Shown: positions 1 through 9,077, counted from the first letter of the stretch. The stretch is 45,757 bases of DNA from Microcoleus sp. CSU_2_2 (GCA_012035135.1 JAAUPI010000012.1:1-45757); one strand, 5' to 3'. Made by a program: numbers and translations. The notes: generated from the letters alone by a model not told the origin.

Positions 1-15
1 CGTTATAATTGGTAT

Positions 16-71
16 GGTGCGTCGCTATGAGATCTCCCAATAGCAACGAGAGTTGTTCGTAGCGACGCACC
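16..71. repeat. Hairpin repeat, GTGCGTC family, copy A
   Basis: The arms GGTGCGTCGCTA (16-27) and TAGCGACGCACC (60-71) are perfect 12-base inverted repeats around a 32-base unrelated centre. The same design recurs seven more times in the window. It would fold as a hairpin in either transcript. Confidence 0.85.
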
Positions 72-335
72 CTACATTTACTACATTTACGAGATTATAA
101 AAGGGGTAAGTTACCCGGATTTGGTATTACAACTAAAAACTACAATCTGACAGCGACGCACCATATCAAGAGTTCTAGTACCAAATTGAGGATTTTTCAG
201 AGCGCAGCGAATCGGTTTCTCTGCTTAAGTCTCGATCGATTGACTTTTGCGGCAATTCATGATATTCAAATCCGGCTCTATTTCGATATAAAAAAGATTT
301 ATGAATAAATCTTAAATCTTTATTAAATTTTGTAT

Positions 336-341
336 TATAAT
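336..341 (+). promoter_or_regulatory. Possible -10 element of ndhD
   Basis: TATAAT sits in an AT-rich stretch 37 bases before the ndhD ATG. No matching -35 box was found, so this is a weak prediction. Confidence 0.3.
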
Positions 342-378
342 CTTAGTAACTTTCAAATAAGTATTTATTCTCACCCTC

Positions 379-2109
379 ATGATAGCGGATCAATTTCCTT
401 GGCTGACCGCGATTGTCATGCTACCCCTCGTAGCCTCCGTCGCCATCCCTTTTCTGCCCGACACAAATGGCAAAACTGTGCGATGGTACGCCCTGGGCGT
501 CGGAATTGCGGATTTTGTATTAATGTGCTGGGTGTTTTGGACGCATTACGATCCAAGCATCTCGACTTTCCAAATCGTAGAGCAATATCCCTGGATACCT
601 TCTTTAGGCCTCAACTGGTCTGTTTCGGTTGACGGATTGTCAGTGCCACTGGTACTGTTGGCTGGACTGGTGACGACTCTGTCAATTTTTGCAGCGTGGG
701 AAGTCGATCGCAAACCCAGACTTTTCTACTTCCTGATGCTGGTGATGTACTCCGCACAGATAGGAGTTTTCGTCGCCCAAGACATCATTCTCTTATTCAT
801 TGTCTGGGAACTAGAACTAATTCCGGTTTACCTGCTAATCTCGATTTGGGGCGGCCAAAACCGTCGTTACGCAGCTACCAAATTCTTGGTTTATACCGCA
901 GCCGCTTCCATCTTTATTTTGGTGGCGGGCTTAGCAATGGGATTCTACGGCGGAGGTACCCCCACCTTCGACATGATAGAACTTGGTCTGAAGGACTACC
1001 CTCTAGGTTTAGAATTACTGCTTTACGCAGGATTGCTGATTGCTTTCGGCGTGAAACTGGCGATTTTCCCCTTTCACACTTGGCTACCTGACGCGCACGG
1101 TGAAGCATCTTCTCCCGTGTCGATGATTCTAGCCGGTGTGCTGTTAAAAATGGGCGGATATGGCCTGATTCGCCTGAACTTGGAACTTCTCCCCAAAGCA
1201 CACGTTTACTTTGCACCGATTATGGCGGTGCTCGGCGTAGTCAATATTATCTACGGCGCACTGAATTCCTTCGGGCAAACGAACATGAAGCGCCGTCTGG
1301 CGAATTCCTCAATTTCCCACATGGGATTTGTGCTTCTTGGTATTGCTTCTTTCAATGACTTGGGAATCAACGGCGCATTGTTGCAAATGATTTCCCACGG
1401 TTTAATCGCCTCAGTTTTGTTTTTCCTGGCTGGCGTTACTTACGATCGCACCCATACAATGGTTATGGATGAAATGGGCGAGATTGGCAAAGTCATGCCG
1501 AAGGTGTTTGCCTTGTTTACCGCAGGCGCTTTGGCTTCTTTAGCACTCCCTGGTATGAGTGGTTTTGCTAGCGAACTCTCGGTATTTGTCGGTGTAGCAA
1601 CTAGCGATATCTACAGCGATTCTTTCCGCGCAGCGATTGTGTTCCTCGCGGCAGTAGGAGTCATTTTGACGCCGATTTATTTGCTCTCGATGCTGCGCCA
1701 GTTATTCTATAATTGTGGAGTCGCAGCGGCTTGCGATCTAGACGATTTAGATTTGCAGAATCAGAGAAATAATCTCGATGAAGCTGTTTGTTTTGGTAAT
1801 AGTTGCGTTTTACCAGCGGATGCCAAGTTTATCGATGCTCAGCCTCGCGAAGTGGCGATCGCATTTTGCTTTTTGATACCGATTGTGGGTATTGGTTTCT
1901 ATCCCAAAATGGCAATGCAAGTGTATGATGCGAAGACGGTTGCAGTCAATGCAGAAGTCCGCGAATCTTACATTCAAATCGCTCAAGACAATCCTCAGAT
2001 TTATGCGAAGGGATTTTTACTTCCCAAAATTGCCCAGACTCAAAGAGCACCTGCTTTGGGCAAAATTACAGGATCTGAATCTGCATCGCTTTTGGGCATT
2101 GTCAAATAA
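379..2109 (+). CDS. ndhD: NAD(P)H-quinone oxidoreductase chain 4 (NdhD1-like)
   Basis: This is the NdhD subunit of the thylakoid NDH-1 complex, a proton-pumping antiporter-like membrane subunit used in respiration and cyclic electron flow. The 576-residue protein is hydrophobic with about 14 membrane segments. It carries the family's signature stretches: the glutamate in [13 protein letters not shown], the [14 protein letters not shown] loop, and [10 protein letters not shown] with LLQMISHGL. The C-terminal part has a roughly 40-residue soluble loop containing [14 protein letters not shown], then PREVAIAF and a final extended tail. That loop and tail fit the NdhD1 group as I remember it rather than the CO2-uptake forms NdhD3/D4, but the subgroup call is from memory. 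The gene stands alone, with a hairpin terminator just after it. Confidence 0.93.
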   Translation: MIADQFPWLTAIVMLPLVASVAIPFLPDTNGKTVRWYALGVGIADFVLMCWVFWTHYDPSISTFQIVEQYPWIPSLGLNWSVSVDGLSVPLVLLAGLVTTLSIFAAWEVDRKPRLFYFLMLVMYSAQIGVFVAQDIILLFIVWELELIPVYLLISIWGGQNRRYAATKFLVYTAAASIFILVAGLAMGFYGGGTPTFDMIELGLKDYPLGLELLLYAGLLIAFGVKLAIFPFHTWLPDAHGEASSPVSMILAGVLLKMGGYGLIRLNLELLPKAHVYFAPIMAVLGVVNIIYGALNSFGQTNMKRRLANSSISHMGFVLLGIASFNDLGINGALLQMISHGLIASVLFFLAGVTYDRTHTMVMDEMGEIGKVMPKVFALFTAGALASLALPGMSGFASELSVFVGVATSDIYSDSFRAAIVFLAAVGVILTPIYLLSMLRQLFYNCGVAAACDLDDLDLQNQRNNLDEAVCFGNSCVLPADAKFIDAQPREVAIAFCFLIPIVGIGFYPKMAMQVYDAKTVAVNAEVRESYIQIAQDNPQIYAKGFLLPKIAQTQRAPALGKITGSESASLLGIVK

Positions 2110-2141
2110 TTTTGTAAAACTCTGTTTTTGTTGAAAATTGG

Positions 2142-2176
2142 GCGATCGCTTGCATAAAAATGGCGATCGCTTTTTT
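2142..2176 (+). terminator. Rho-independent terminator of ndhD
   Basis: Two GCGATCGC octamers (2142-2149 and 2163-2170) pair as an 8-bp stem around a 13-base loop and are followed by six T residues. The position is 33 bases after the ndhD stop. It shows HIP1 octamers doing structural work. Confidence 0.7.
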
Positions 2177-2212
2177 GTGCTTAGATCGTGTCCGATCGAT
2201 TAACCATCATAA

Positions 2213-2282
2213 GTTTGTAGTGAGGACTTCAGTTTTTTCTTAAATCTTTGAGATAATAAGGACTAAATTCCTTACTACAAAC
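2213..2282. repeat. Imperfect inverted repeat (GTTTGTAGTGAGGACTT family)
   Basis: The left arm GTTTGTAGTGAGGACTTCAGT (2213-2233) is complementary, with three mismatches, to the arm at 2262-2282. The centre is AT-rich. Sequences of this kind are recognisable as a dispersed intergenic repeat in cyanobacterial genomes. It lies between the convergent ends of ndhD and the STAND gene. Confidence 0.6.
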
Positions 2283-2315
2283 CTCTTTTATTATGGTAAT
2301 TAAACGACCGCGATC

Positions 2316-3968
2316 TTACTTATAAGAATTCGTTATTTCGGAAATAAGATTCGCCACATTCTCTCTAGCATATCCTACCTCAAGCGGGGATTTATCTTCC
2401 AGCACAGATGCAACTTTCGTCAGGATATTTAGCGGTTGTTCGTATCCTGTAGTTTTGACAAACAAAACTTGCAACCGATTTTCGATCGATCCTACAATAG
2501 AGCGACTTCGATCACCTTTCCCTCCTTTACCTTTAGCAATAGTTGTGCTTAAATTGTGAGTCTTTAACAACCGCATTCTTTCTATTCCTTGGGTTTTAAT
2601 CGCCTCCAATACCTCTTCTAGAATCTGCTCAACCAATCGATAGCTAACATATTTCACAATCAAAGGCTGAAGCATAAAAACTGTTTCCCCACCCTGACTT
2701 ATTTTTTCAATCAGCGAGCGACGACACAAAGAATCTAGATGTTTCAGCAAATCGGAAAGCGATAATTCGATCGGCATATTCTCCCGCAATTTTGCCAGCG
2801 AAATCGGACTTTGAGCAATAACCAGCCAGTAGGCAATCTCTATTTCAAAACTCGACATTCGGTCGAACTGCTGGGCGAGCAAATTGCTGATGTGTTCCTC
2901 AATAAATAATGCTGTTGCTTCCAAAAACTTAACAACATTCCCCTCGAAAAATTCGTGAATCGTTGTCGCCACAATCTTAAATGCTAACAGATTTCCGCCG
3001 TATCTCGATAACAACACTTTCCAATCTTTGTCTTGAGCTGACAAACCTTTTCCTTGGAAAATCTCCCGCGCAATTTCCTCACAAATAGCAGGTTTTAAAG
3101 AGCGCACTTTTTCCCCTGCTAACAAAGCCAATTCTGTAGGTTCTTCCGAACTAACTAGCACTAAACAGCTATTGTGATTGACCTCACAGAGGCGCACGAT
3201 TAACTCTCGATATCCCTCGCAGCCATCGCGGTAGTGTCCCGCTAATTCTTCAGGTTTCAGAATTGCTTCAAAATCATCCAAAATCAGCAGACAGCGGCGC
3301 TGTCTAAAATACTCTACCAGTAGCGAAATTTTGCCGTTGAGGTCGATCCTGTTCGAGGGTTCCGCTAACGGAAAATTGGGTTTTTGTGGATAAAAAAGTC
3401 GAATTAGATTAGCTAAAAACTCTTCTGCAACAGGTGTCGATCGCAGCGAGCGCCAAATTACAAAATCAAACTCATTCTGTACCTGTTTGGCCAATTTCAC
3501 AGACAGAGTTGTTTTGCCAGTGCCAGCCAAACCCAGTAGCGATACTAGCCGACAATTATCTGATACAATCCACTGGTTTAAAGTAGTTAATTCTTCAGTC
3601 CGTCCGTAAAAAACTGAAACATCCGGTGCTTCGCCCCAATCTTCTTGCTGGCGTCCGATCTCAATCTTTGATAGGACTCCTTTATCTGTCGGACTAAAAT
3701 CGATCGACCCGCGATCGGTTTGGTATAAATACAGCAACTGATGCCTCAATTCCGACAATTTACCAGGGCCGTTCCCCCCAATCTGAAACTTTTTGTAAAC
3801 CTCGCCCAGCCGTTTGCGAACAGCGATATCGCTAATGCCAAGCTTGCTTGCGATCGTCGCTGTAGATTGACCGTCTAGAGCCATAAATACAGTCTCTAAC
3901 TCGGCATTTGTGACTGCGCGCTCCTTGGCGATCGTTTGCACAAAGTTCTGAGGAATCTGAGTAGTCAA
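2316..3968 (-). CDS. HTH plus NB-ARC STAND NTPase without a sensor domain
   Basis: This is a signal-transducing P-loop NTPase. Residues about 13-80 form a helix-turn-helix-like N-terminal domain of the type found in vWA-MoxR-associated proteins. FYGR at 120-123 opens the NB-ARC module. Walker A is GLAGTGKTT (146-154) and Walker B is LLILDDF (227-233), followed by winged-helix-like sequence. In many cyanobacterial relatives the motif GYAxGNxxNLL links the ATPase to WD40, TPR or pentapeptide repeats. Here the equivalent GYARENVANLI lies about 10 residues before the stop, so the protein ends where the sensor would begin. The gene is monocistronic and divergent from the next gene. The ATPase call is firm; the target and role (defence, regulation) are unknown. 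Confidence 0.8.
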   Translation of the reverse strand: MTTQIPQNFVQTIAKERAVTNAELETVFMALDGQSTATIASKLGISDIAVRKRLGEVYKKFQIGGNGPGKLSELRHQLLYLYQTDRGSIDFSPTDKGVLSKIEIGRQQEDWGEAPDVSVFYGRTEELTTLNQWIVSDNCRLVSLLGLAGTGKTTLSVKLAKQVQNEFDFVIWRSLRSTPVAEEFLANLIRLFYPQKPNFPLAEPSNRIDLNGKISLLVEYFRQRRCLLILDDFEAILKPEELAGHYRDGCEGYRELIVRLCEVNHNSCLVLVSSEEPTELALLAGEKVRSLKPAICEEIAREIFQGKGLSAQDKDWKVLLSRYGGNLLAFKIVATTIHEFFEGNVVKFLEATALFIEEHISNLLAQQFDRMSSFEIEIAYWLVIAQSPISLAKLRENMPIELSLSDLLKHLDSLCRRSLIEKISQGGETVFMLQPLIVKYVSYRLVEQILEEVLEAIKTQGIERMRLLKTHNLSTTIAKGKGGKGDRSRSIVGSIENRLQVLFVKTTGYEQPLNILTKVASVLEDKSPLEVGYARENVANLISEITNSYK

Positions 3969-4483
3969 GGTAGGAATCTCGCCTGTACTAAAAATCTACC
4001 TTCTATTATATTCTGTGGGTTTGAGTCGGCTAGTCCTTGATTTTGTCAACGCTCAGCTTGTTTGTGCGGTTTTTGGGCTATTTTAGCTATTTATGCCCGA
4101 CGATCGAATTTTATTTATGTTAGGACTTATGCACAGACTCTACTTGTAGGGGGAGCCATCAGCACCTTAGTGCTACAGATAGTGTAACAATTCACAACTT
4201 GCGTAAGTTTTATATTTCTGATTTCGATCGCAGCAAGCACCAGGAATATTAAAAGTGCTATCCGAAATCATAAAAGCCGGCCTTTGCAGTTTTTAAATTT
4301 TATATTTAAGATGTGATTGAGGTCGTACAAATTTGTTTTAATGAAAGCCGATCGAACCCTCAAGATCGAATTAATTGAATTAATGGTTCTGGCCACTATA
4401 GTCATATCAGATCTAAATCACGATCGCCAGAAAGTGGTCAGAGGTCGGGTAATATTAAAAAGGATTAATTTTTACAGCGCGGT
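3969..4483. other. Intergenic region between divergent STAND and Tab2-like genes
   Basis: This 515-base AT-rich stretch carries no convincing gene. It contains a MITE-like inverted-repeat element at about 4121-4210 and presumably both divergent promoters. A short frame beginning at a TTG at 4317 runs into the next gene with no family resemblance, and I do not count it as a gene. Confidence 0.5.
4121..4210. repeat. Possible MITE with ACTTATGCA / TGCGTAAGT ends
   Basis: The sequence GGACTTATGCAC near 4122 faces an inverted partner, CTTGCGTAAGTTTT, ending near 4211. The shared core ACTTAyGCA has one mismatch. GGACTTACGCA-type ends are familiar from small mobile elements in cyanobacteria. The roughly 90-base element has no coding capacity. 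A target-site duplication is not obvious. Confidence 0.4.
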
Positions 4484-5344
4484 ATGGCAACTATCTGGGA
4501 ACTCGACTTTTACAGCCGTCCGATCGTAGACGAGCAAGGGAAAAAAAAATGGGAAGTGTTGATTTGCGAAACTCCGCTGAATGTAGCAGATCGGGCAGAA
4601 ACTCTGTTTCGCTACTCGCAGTTCTGCCCCAGCTCAACAGTGAATTCCCTGTGGCTGGCAGGTGCAATTAAAGATGCGATCGCCTCTGCACCCAAACCTC
4701 CCGAAAAAATCCGCTTTTTCCGTCGCCAAATGGCCAACATGATTACCAAAGCCTGCGAGGATTTGGACACTCCCGTTGCCGCCAGCCGCCGTACTCTCGC
4801 TCTCAGCCTGTGGCTGGAAGAACGGATGCGATCGTTTTATCCCGCCGAACCGGGTTATCAAGCCATTGCCAACCCTTCTGTTCAATTTGTACCAGAAACG
4901 CCCCTGCCACTGCCGGACGCTTTAGTAGGTGAAAAATGGACGTTTGTGAGCTTGCCCGCTGCCGCTTTTGGCGAAATGTCGGAGTGGGATATCGGATTTG
5001 GCGAATCTTTTGGGCTGTCAATGACGGGGATCGATTCGGAAACCCCGATTCCGGGCGTAATTGTATTCTCATCGAGAGCCACGGCGATCGCAGGTTGGAT
5101 GTCGGGTTTGGAGTTAGCTTGCATGAAATTTGACAGCGGGCCGCCCGCTAGGCTGATCTTGGATACGGGAGCTAACGATCGCTGGATTTTAGCTAGTTTC
5201 AAAGACGCAGCAACTGAGGCAGAAGCTAAAGGATTCGAGGCAGCGAAAAAGCAAGCAAAACAAGTACATTTCTTAGCAATCCAGTCGAATCCCGAATCGG
5301 AATCTTTCGCAGGATTTTGGCTGCTGCATGAATTAAATATTTAG
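4484..5344 (+). CDS. Tab2/Atab2 family protein (DUF1092)
   Basis: The N-terminus MATIWELDFYSRPI is the hallmark of the Tab2/Atab2 family. The plant and algal members bind RNA and are needed for translation of photosystem I reaction-centre mRNAs. The cyanobacterial member is a soluble protein of this size, here 286 residues. Further family-like segments are WEVLICETP near residue 24 and a C-terminal block ending in GFWLLHELNI. The start ATG at 4484 gives exactly the conserved N-terminus. It is transcribed alone. The role in photosystem biogenesis is inferred from the family, since nothing here shows the RNA target. Confidence 0.88.
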   Translation: MATIWELDFYSRPIVDEQGKKKWEVLICETPLNVADRAETLFRYSQFCPSSTVNSLWLAGAIKDAIASAPKPPEKIRFFRRQMANMITKACEDLDTPVAASRRTLALSLWLEERMRSFYPAEPGYQAIANPSVQFVPETPLPLPDALVGEKWTFVSLPAAAFGEMSEWDIGFGESFGLSMTGIDSETPIPGVIVFSSRATAIAGWMSGLELACMKFDSGPPARLILDTGANDRWILASFKDAATEAEAKGFEAAKKQAKQVHFLAIQSNPESESFAGFWLLHELNI

Positions 5345-5360
5345 TCATTAGTCATTAGTC

Positions 5361-5424
5361 GTAGGGTGCGTCGCTACCGATAATCTCTCAAAAAATAGAC
5401 AATCTCATAGCGACGCACCTTATC
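5361..5424. repeat. Hairpin repeat, GTGCGTC family, copy B
   Basis: The left arm GTAGGGTGCGTCGCTA (5361-5376) pairs with TAGCGACGCACCT (5408-5420). It is flanked on both sides by short tandem heptamers of the TAGTCAT/TAATCAT kind at about 5342-5360 and 5424-5465, so the whole gap between genes is repeat sequence. Confidence 0.85.
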
Positions 5425-5518
5425 ATTAATCATTAATCATTAACCGATGACCGATGACTAATGATTGTAAAATCTTGGCATTGCCAATTACCGATCGCCC
5501 ACTACTCACGACCCACCA

Positions 5519-6814
5519 ATGACCGATAACCAATCAGCAGAAAAACTGCTAGAATTAGCCACCAAAGCAGGTGCTGAAGCTGCTGAGGTATTAGAGTCGC
5601 AGTCGCTCTCGCGGCCAGTTTTTTTTGAAGCGAACCGTCTCAAACAGCTAGAAACCGCCCAAGCAGAAGGCATAGCCCTGCGACTGTGGCGGCATGGGCG
5701 GCCTGGTTTGGCAGTGGCTTACGGGCCTGTGGAACCGCAAATTTTGGTCGAGAGGGCGATTGCCCTCTCGCAACTCAACGAACCCGAAACCATCGAACTC
5801 GGAACAGGTGACAAAGTTGTTTATCCCGATCGCGGACAGTCGATCGCAGCCGAACAGCTAGTAGAATGGGGAAAAAGTGCGATCGCGATCGTTCACGAAG
5901 CCTATCCCGAAAGCCTCTGCACCGCCGAACTCGACTGCGAAGTCGAAAGCACCCGCTTGCTGAACACCCTAGGTTTGGATTGCAGCCACACCGACACCAC
6001 TCTCAGCGGTTACTTGTCAGCAGAATTAGTGCGGGGAGAAGACTTTCTCAACATTTGGGAAGGCGAAACCGAACGTAGTACCCTCAACTTAGACGCCATC
6101 GCCAAGCGAGTTTTGCAGCGATTGGAGTGGGCCAAAGACAATGTGGCTCCCGCAACTGGCCGCGTGCCAGTTTTGTTTACAGCCAAAGCCGCCGATTTGC
6201 TGTGGGGAACCGTCTGTGCAGCCCTCAACGGCAAACAGGTACTCGAAGGGGCTTCGCCTTGGAGCGATCGATTGGGCCAACAAGTCACATCGCCGTTAGT
6301 TACTCTCTCTCAAGAACCGGATACTGGGCCCTATAGCTGTCCGTTTGACGACGAAGGCACTCCAACTCGGTCGATCGTCTTTATCAAAAATGGAGTTTTG
6401 CAACTATTTTATACCGATCGCACCACTGGCCGAGCCTTGGGTAGCGGCACGACCGGCAACGGATTTCGACCCGGTTTGGGGAGCTATCCCACGCCGAGCT
6501 TGTTCAATGTTTTAATTAAATCGGGAGAGCGATCGCTCCTAGATTTAATTACCCAATTAGACGACGGAATTGTAGTCGATCAAATGCTAGGAGGCAGTGC
6601 AGGCATTTCCGGCGACTTTTCAGTCAACATCGATCTCGGCTACCGAGTCAAAAAAGGTCAAATAGTTGGCAGAGTCAAAGACACAATGGTTGCCGGCAAT
6701 GTCTACAGCGTCCTCAAACAATTGGTAGAATTAGGAGGAGACGTAGAGTGGAACGGTTCTTGCCATACACCGTCTGTAATTGTAGAAGGATTGTCCGTCA
6801 CCGGCAAAAATTAA
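5519..6814 (+). CDS. TldE/PmbA family protein (TldD-TldE protease partner)
   Basis: This 431-residue protein matches the PmbA/TldE family. That family forms a heterodimeric metalloprotease with TldD and was first named for gyrase modulation and microcin maturation. Recognisable segments are the N-terminal LELATKAGAEAAEV helix, EGIALRLWRHGRPGLAVAYG, the central GTPTRSIVFIKNGVLQ stretch, and the C-terminal GGSAGISGDFSVNIDLGYRVKKG and GNVYSVLKQL blocks. No HExxxH zinc motif is seen, which is expected for TldE rather than TldD. TldD itself is not in the window. The ATG at 5519 gives a normal family length. Confidence 0.88.
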   Translation: MTDNQSAEKLLELATKAGAEAAEVLESQSLSRPVFFEANRLKQLETAQAEGIALRLWRHGRPGLAVAYGPVEPQILVERAIALSQLNEPETIELGTGDKVVYPDRGQSIAAEQLVEWGKSAIAIVHEAYPESLCTAELDCEVESTRLLNTLGLDCSHTDTTLSGYLSAELVRGEDFLNIWEGETERSTLNLDAIAKRVLQRLEWAKDNVAPATGRVPVLFTAKAADLLWGTVCAALNGKQVLEGASPWSDRLGQQVTSPLVTLSQEPDTGPYSCPFDDEGTPTRSIVFIKNGVLQLFYTDRTTGRALGSGTTGNGFRPGLGSYPTPSLFNVLIKSGERSLLDLITQLDDGIVVDQMLGGSAGISGDFSVNIDLGYRVKKGQIVGRVKDTMVAGNVYSVLKQLVELGGDVEWNGSCHTPSVIVEGLSVTGKN

Positions 6815-6821
6815 ATTCAGT

Positions 6822-6862
6822 TGTTATTGGTTATTGGTTATTAATTATTAGTTATTGGTTAT
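6822..6862. repeat. Heptanucleotide tandem repeat (TTATTGG)
   Basis: Several imperfect tandem units of TTATTGG/TTATTAG lie just after the TldE gene. This is a short tandemly repeated repetitive sequence of the type common in filamentous cyanobacteria. Confidence 0.7.
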
Positions 6863-6971
6863 GGGAGGCTTTGACTCCTGGTATTCTAGCCTATTTCTGG
6901 AATGCTACTAACAACTAACAAATAACCAATTTCCAAATATTATGTAACTGTCTTCCCCCCTTGGGCGGGGT

Positions 6972-7015
6972 TGTCAACTGTCAACTGTCAACTGTCAACT
7001 GTCAACTGTCAACTG
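6972..7015. repeat. Heptanucleotide tandem repeat (TGTCAAC)
   Basis: About 6.3 perfect units of TGTCAAC end nine bases before the start of the next gene. Translation through the array gives a VNCQLST-type string that could be mistaken for an N-terminal extension. Related TCAACTGTCAAC fragments recur at about 41710-41725 and 41764-41776. Confidence 0.9.
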
Positions 7016-7023
7016 CTATAAAT

Positions 7024-7980
7024 ATGCGCATTTGTTTTGTCGGCGATTCTTTTGTAAACGGTACGTGCGATCCAAAATGTCTCGGTTGGACGGGACGAAT
7101 TGGCGCGGTAGCTGGCGGACAAGGACACGATATTACCTACTACAATTTAGGAGTGCGCGGAGAAACCAGTGCTGACATAGAAACTCGCTGGTTTAGCGAG
7201 ATTTCTTGCCGCTTGCCTTACTATTGCGATGGCAGAATAGTATTTTCCTTTGGCGTCAACGACACTGCTATAGACAACGAAAAAGTTCGCATCGAAGTTG
7301 ACAAGTCAATTGCAAATACCCGCTATATTCTCAACTCAGCCAAATCAATGTTTCCTGTTTTAATGGTAGGGCCACCGCCAGTGATTGATGCCGATCGCAC
7401 GGGCAGAATAGTCAACTTATCCGAACAGTTTGCCAAAATTTGCAGCGAATTAGAAGTGCCTTATTTAGATGTTTGTACGCCGCTACAAAAATCAGAAATT
7501 TGGCAAAAAGAACTGACCGAAAATGACGGTACTCATCCGCGCGCAGCCGGTTACGCTGAATTGGCTAAAATAGTACATAACTGGGACGGTTGGAAAGCTT
7601 GGTTTAAAAATATAAATATATCAGATAAAGAGACAGTAACGCTTTTTCGAGCCGTCGGCAAAAAAGAAATGGAACTGATTAAAGAAAGCGACTTTCTCAA
7701 ATTTCCGCCTCGCTTATCGTTTCAGCCTATTTTTTATCCCGTACTTCACAAAGCCTATGCCATACAAATTGCGCGAGATTGGAATACAAAAGATGCAGCA
7801 TCCGGATATTTTGGCTATGTCACCCGCTTTCGAGTGGCGGCAGAATTCTTAAAAAAATATCCCGTACAAACTGTCGGTAGTTCAATTCACCAAGAGCATT
7901 GGATTCCGGCAGAAGAATTGGCAGAATTCAATCAAAACATTGTCGGAAAAATTGAAATATTAGCTGAATATCAACCGTAA
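7024..7980 (+). CDS. SGNH hydrolase fused to an ADP-ribosylation-like domain
   Basis: The protein has two parts. Residues 1-190 form an SGNH/GDSL-type hydrolase: GDS with catalytic Ser9, NLGVRG (41-46) for block II, GVND (77-80) for block III, and DGTH (168-171) supplying Asp and His. Residues about 200-318 form a second domain with FPPRLSFQPIFYPVL, IARDWN, GYVTRFRV and HWIPAEELAEFN. I recall that pattern from bacterial proteins labelled ADP-ribosylation/crystallin J1. The ATG at 7024 is preferred because an upstream frame only translates the TGTCAAC repeat array. No signal peptide is seen, so it is probably cytoplasmic. The hydrolase fold is firm; the C-terminal label is from memory and its activity is unknown. 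Confidence 0.75.
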   Translation: MRICFVGDSFVNGTCDPKCLGWTGRIGAVAGGQGHDITYYNLGVRGETSADIETRWFSEISCRLPYYCDGRIVFSFGVNDTAIDNEKVRIEVDKSIANTRYILNSAKSMFPVLMVGPPPVIDADRTGRIVNLSEQFAKICSELEVPYLDVCTPLQKSEIWQKELTENDGTHPRAAGYAELAKIVHNWDGWKAWFKNINISDKETVTLFRAVGKKEMELIKESDFLKFPPRLSFQPIFYPVLHKAYAIQIARDWNTKDAASGYFGYVTRFRVAAEFLKKYPVQTVGSSIHQEHWIPAEELAEFNQNIVGKIEILAEYQP

Positions 7981-8007
7981 ACAGTTGACAGTTGACCTGT
8001 GACAGTT

Positions 8008-8071
8008 GTAGGGTGCGTTCCCACCGCTCATCCCAAATAAAAATCGACCATCGATGAGCGACGCACCTTAC
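8008..8071. repeat. Hairpin repeat, GTGCGTC family, copy C
   Basis: GTAGGGTGCGT on the left pairs with ACGCACCTTAC on the right, around a divergent centre that itself holds a GCTCATC/GATGAGC-type inner pair. It is embedded in TGACAGT heptamers at about 7980-8007 and 8086-8145. Confidence 0.8.
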
Positions 8072-8220
8072 TGTTGACCGCTCGACAGTTGACAGTAGTG
8101 TAACTCACCTAACCGAGAAAGGCTATAGTTGACAGTTGACAGTAAACGCTCCGCCGATTGAGGTGGGGGATTGAGAACCTTGATATTTGGTAAACTAAGA
8201 TAAAATAGGAGCAATGAGTG

Positions 8221-8931
8221 ATGCTAGATTTTAATCAATTTGAAGTTGTAAGTTTTGACTGCTACGGCACTCTCATAGATTGGGAAAGTGGCATCTTGCC
8301 CGTCTTGAAACAATTACTGTCAAATCGGGAAATCGATTTCAGCGATGATGGAACTTTAGAGCTGTTTGCCGAATATGAATCAGAACTGGAAAAAGATAAC
8401 AACGATTATATCAAATACCGAAATATTTTGCAACAAATCGTTCAAAAAATTGGTCAAAAATTTAATTTTGAACCGACAGAAACAGAATCGGGGACAGAAA
8501 TAAATTGTTTGGTTGAGTCTATCAAAAATTGGCAGCCATTTCCAGATACAGTCGCCGCTTTGGAATCACTGAAGGAAAAATATAAACTTGCTGTAATTTC
8601 CAACATTGATGACGATTTGTTTGCAGGTACGGCCAAACATTTAAAAGTTGAATTCGACTGGTTGATTACTGCGGAAAAAGTGCGATCGTACAAACCATCA
8701 ATTCGCAACTTTGAAATCGCCCTAGAAACAATGGGAATAGCACCAGAAAAACTCTTGCACGTTGCTCAAAGTCTCTATCACGACATTGTACCCGCCGCAT
8801 CGATGGGAATCTCCACAGTTTGGGTAAATCGGCGTCACGACAAAACAGGATTTGGGGCGACAATGCCTGCTAGTAGTCAACCCGATTTAGAAGTGCCGGA
8901 TTTAAGAACATTGGTGGAAATTATAGGGTAA
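8221..8931 (+). CDS. HAD-superfamily hydrolase (haloacid dehalogenase type II-like)
   Basis: The nucleophile motif SFDCYGTLIDWE has Asp13 as the likely catalytic residue. Motif II is VISNIDDD, and the late LHVAQSLYHDIVPAASMGISTVWV block carries the motif III region with conserved aspartate. The helical cap lies between them. The length of about 236 residues fits the type II dehalogenase-like group, which acts on small carbon-halogen or phosphate substrates. The true substrate cannot be told from sequence. A GTG at 8218 immediately precedes the ATG at 8221; AGGAG at 8207-8211 would serve either, and I chose the ATG. Confidence 0.85.
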   Translation: MLDFNQFEVVSFDCYGTLIDWESGILPVLKQLLSNREIDFSDDGTLELFAEYESELEKDNNDYIKYRNILQQIVQKIGQKFNFEPTETESGTEINCLVESIKNWQPFPDTVAALESLKEKYKLAVISNIDDDLFAGTAKHLKVEFDWLITAEKVRSYKPSIRNFEIALETMGIAPEKLLHVAQSLYHDIVPAASMGISTVWVNRRHDKTGFGATMPASSQPDLEVPDLRTLVEIIG

Positions 8932-9077
8932 ACGGCCCTTTTGGATACTTGGGGGAAAATCTAGATTCGGCTACCGGGTAATGGGCAATTGGATCTCGAT
9001 TCGACACCTATTACCCATTACCTATTACCAGACATGATATTAACCGATCGCCACAAGTTTAGGAGAGCCGATTTGCC

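Larger units (their letters stand above)
1..378. other. Intergenic region upstream of ndhD
   Basis: I see no convincing gene here. The stretch holds one full copy of the GGTGCGTCGCTA hairpin repeat (arms 16-27 and 60-71) and a lone half-arm, CAGCGACGCACC, at 151-162. A TATAAT hexamer lies at 336-341, 37 bases before the ndhD start, and could be a -10 element. No good -35 hexamer is visible at the usual distance. No ndhF tail is present, although ndhF often precedes ndhD1 in cyanobacteria. Confidence 0.6.

Noticed and set aside
330-632. Plus-strand open frame overlapping the ndhD start
   Set aside because: It is an out-of-frame reading of ndhD with arginine- and histidine-rich composition and no family resemblance.
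4317-4529. 70-codon frame starting at TTG before the Tab2-like gene
   Set aside because: It overlaps the true start region of the next gene in another frame, has no ribosome-binding site and no recognisable protein features.
6972-7015. TGTCAAC and other tandem arrays as CRISPR-like repeats
   Set aside because: Units are seven bases with no unique spacers, so they are simple tandem repeats rather than a CRISPR array.
6961-7023. Upstream TTG start of the SGNH fusion gene
   Set aside because: The added residues translate the TGTCAAC tandem array; MRICFVGDSF is the natural domain start.
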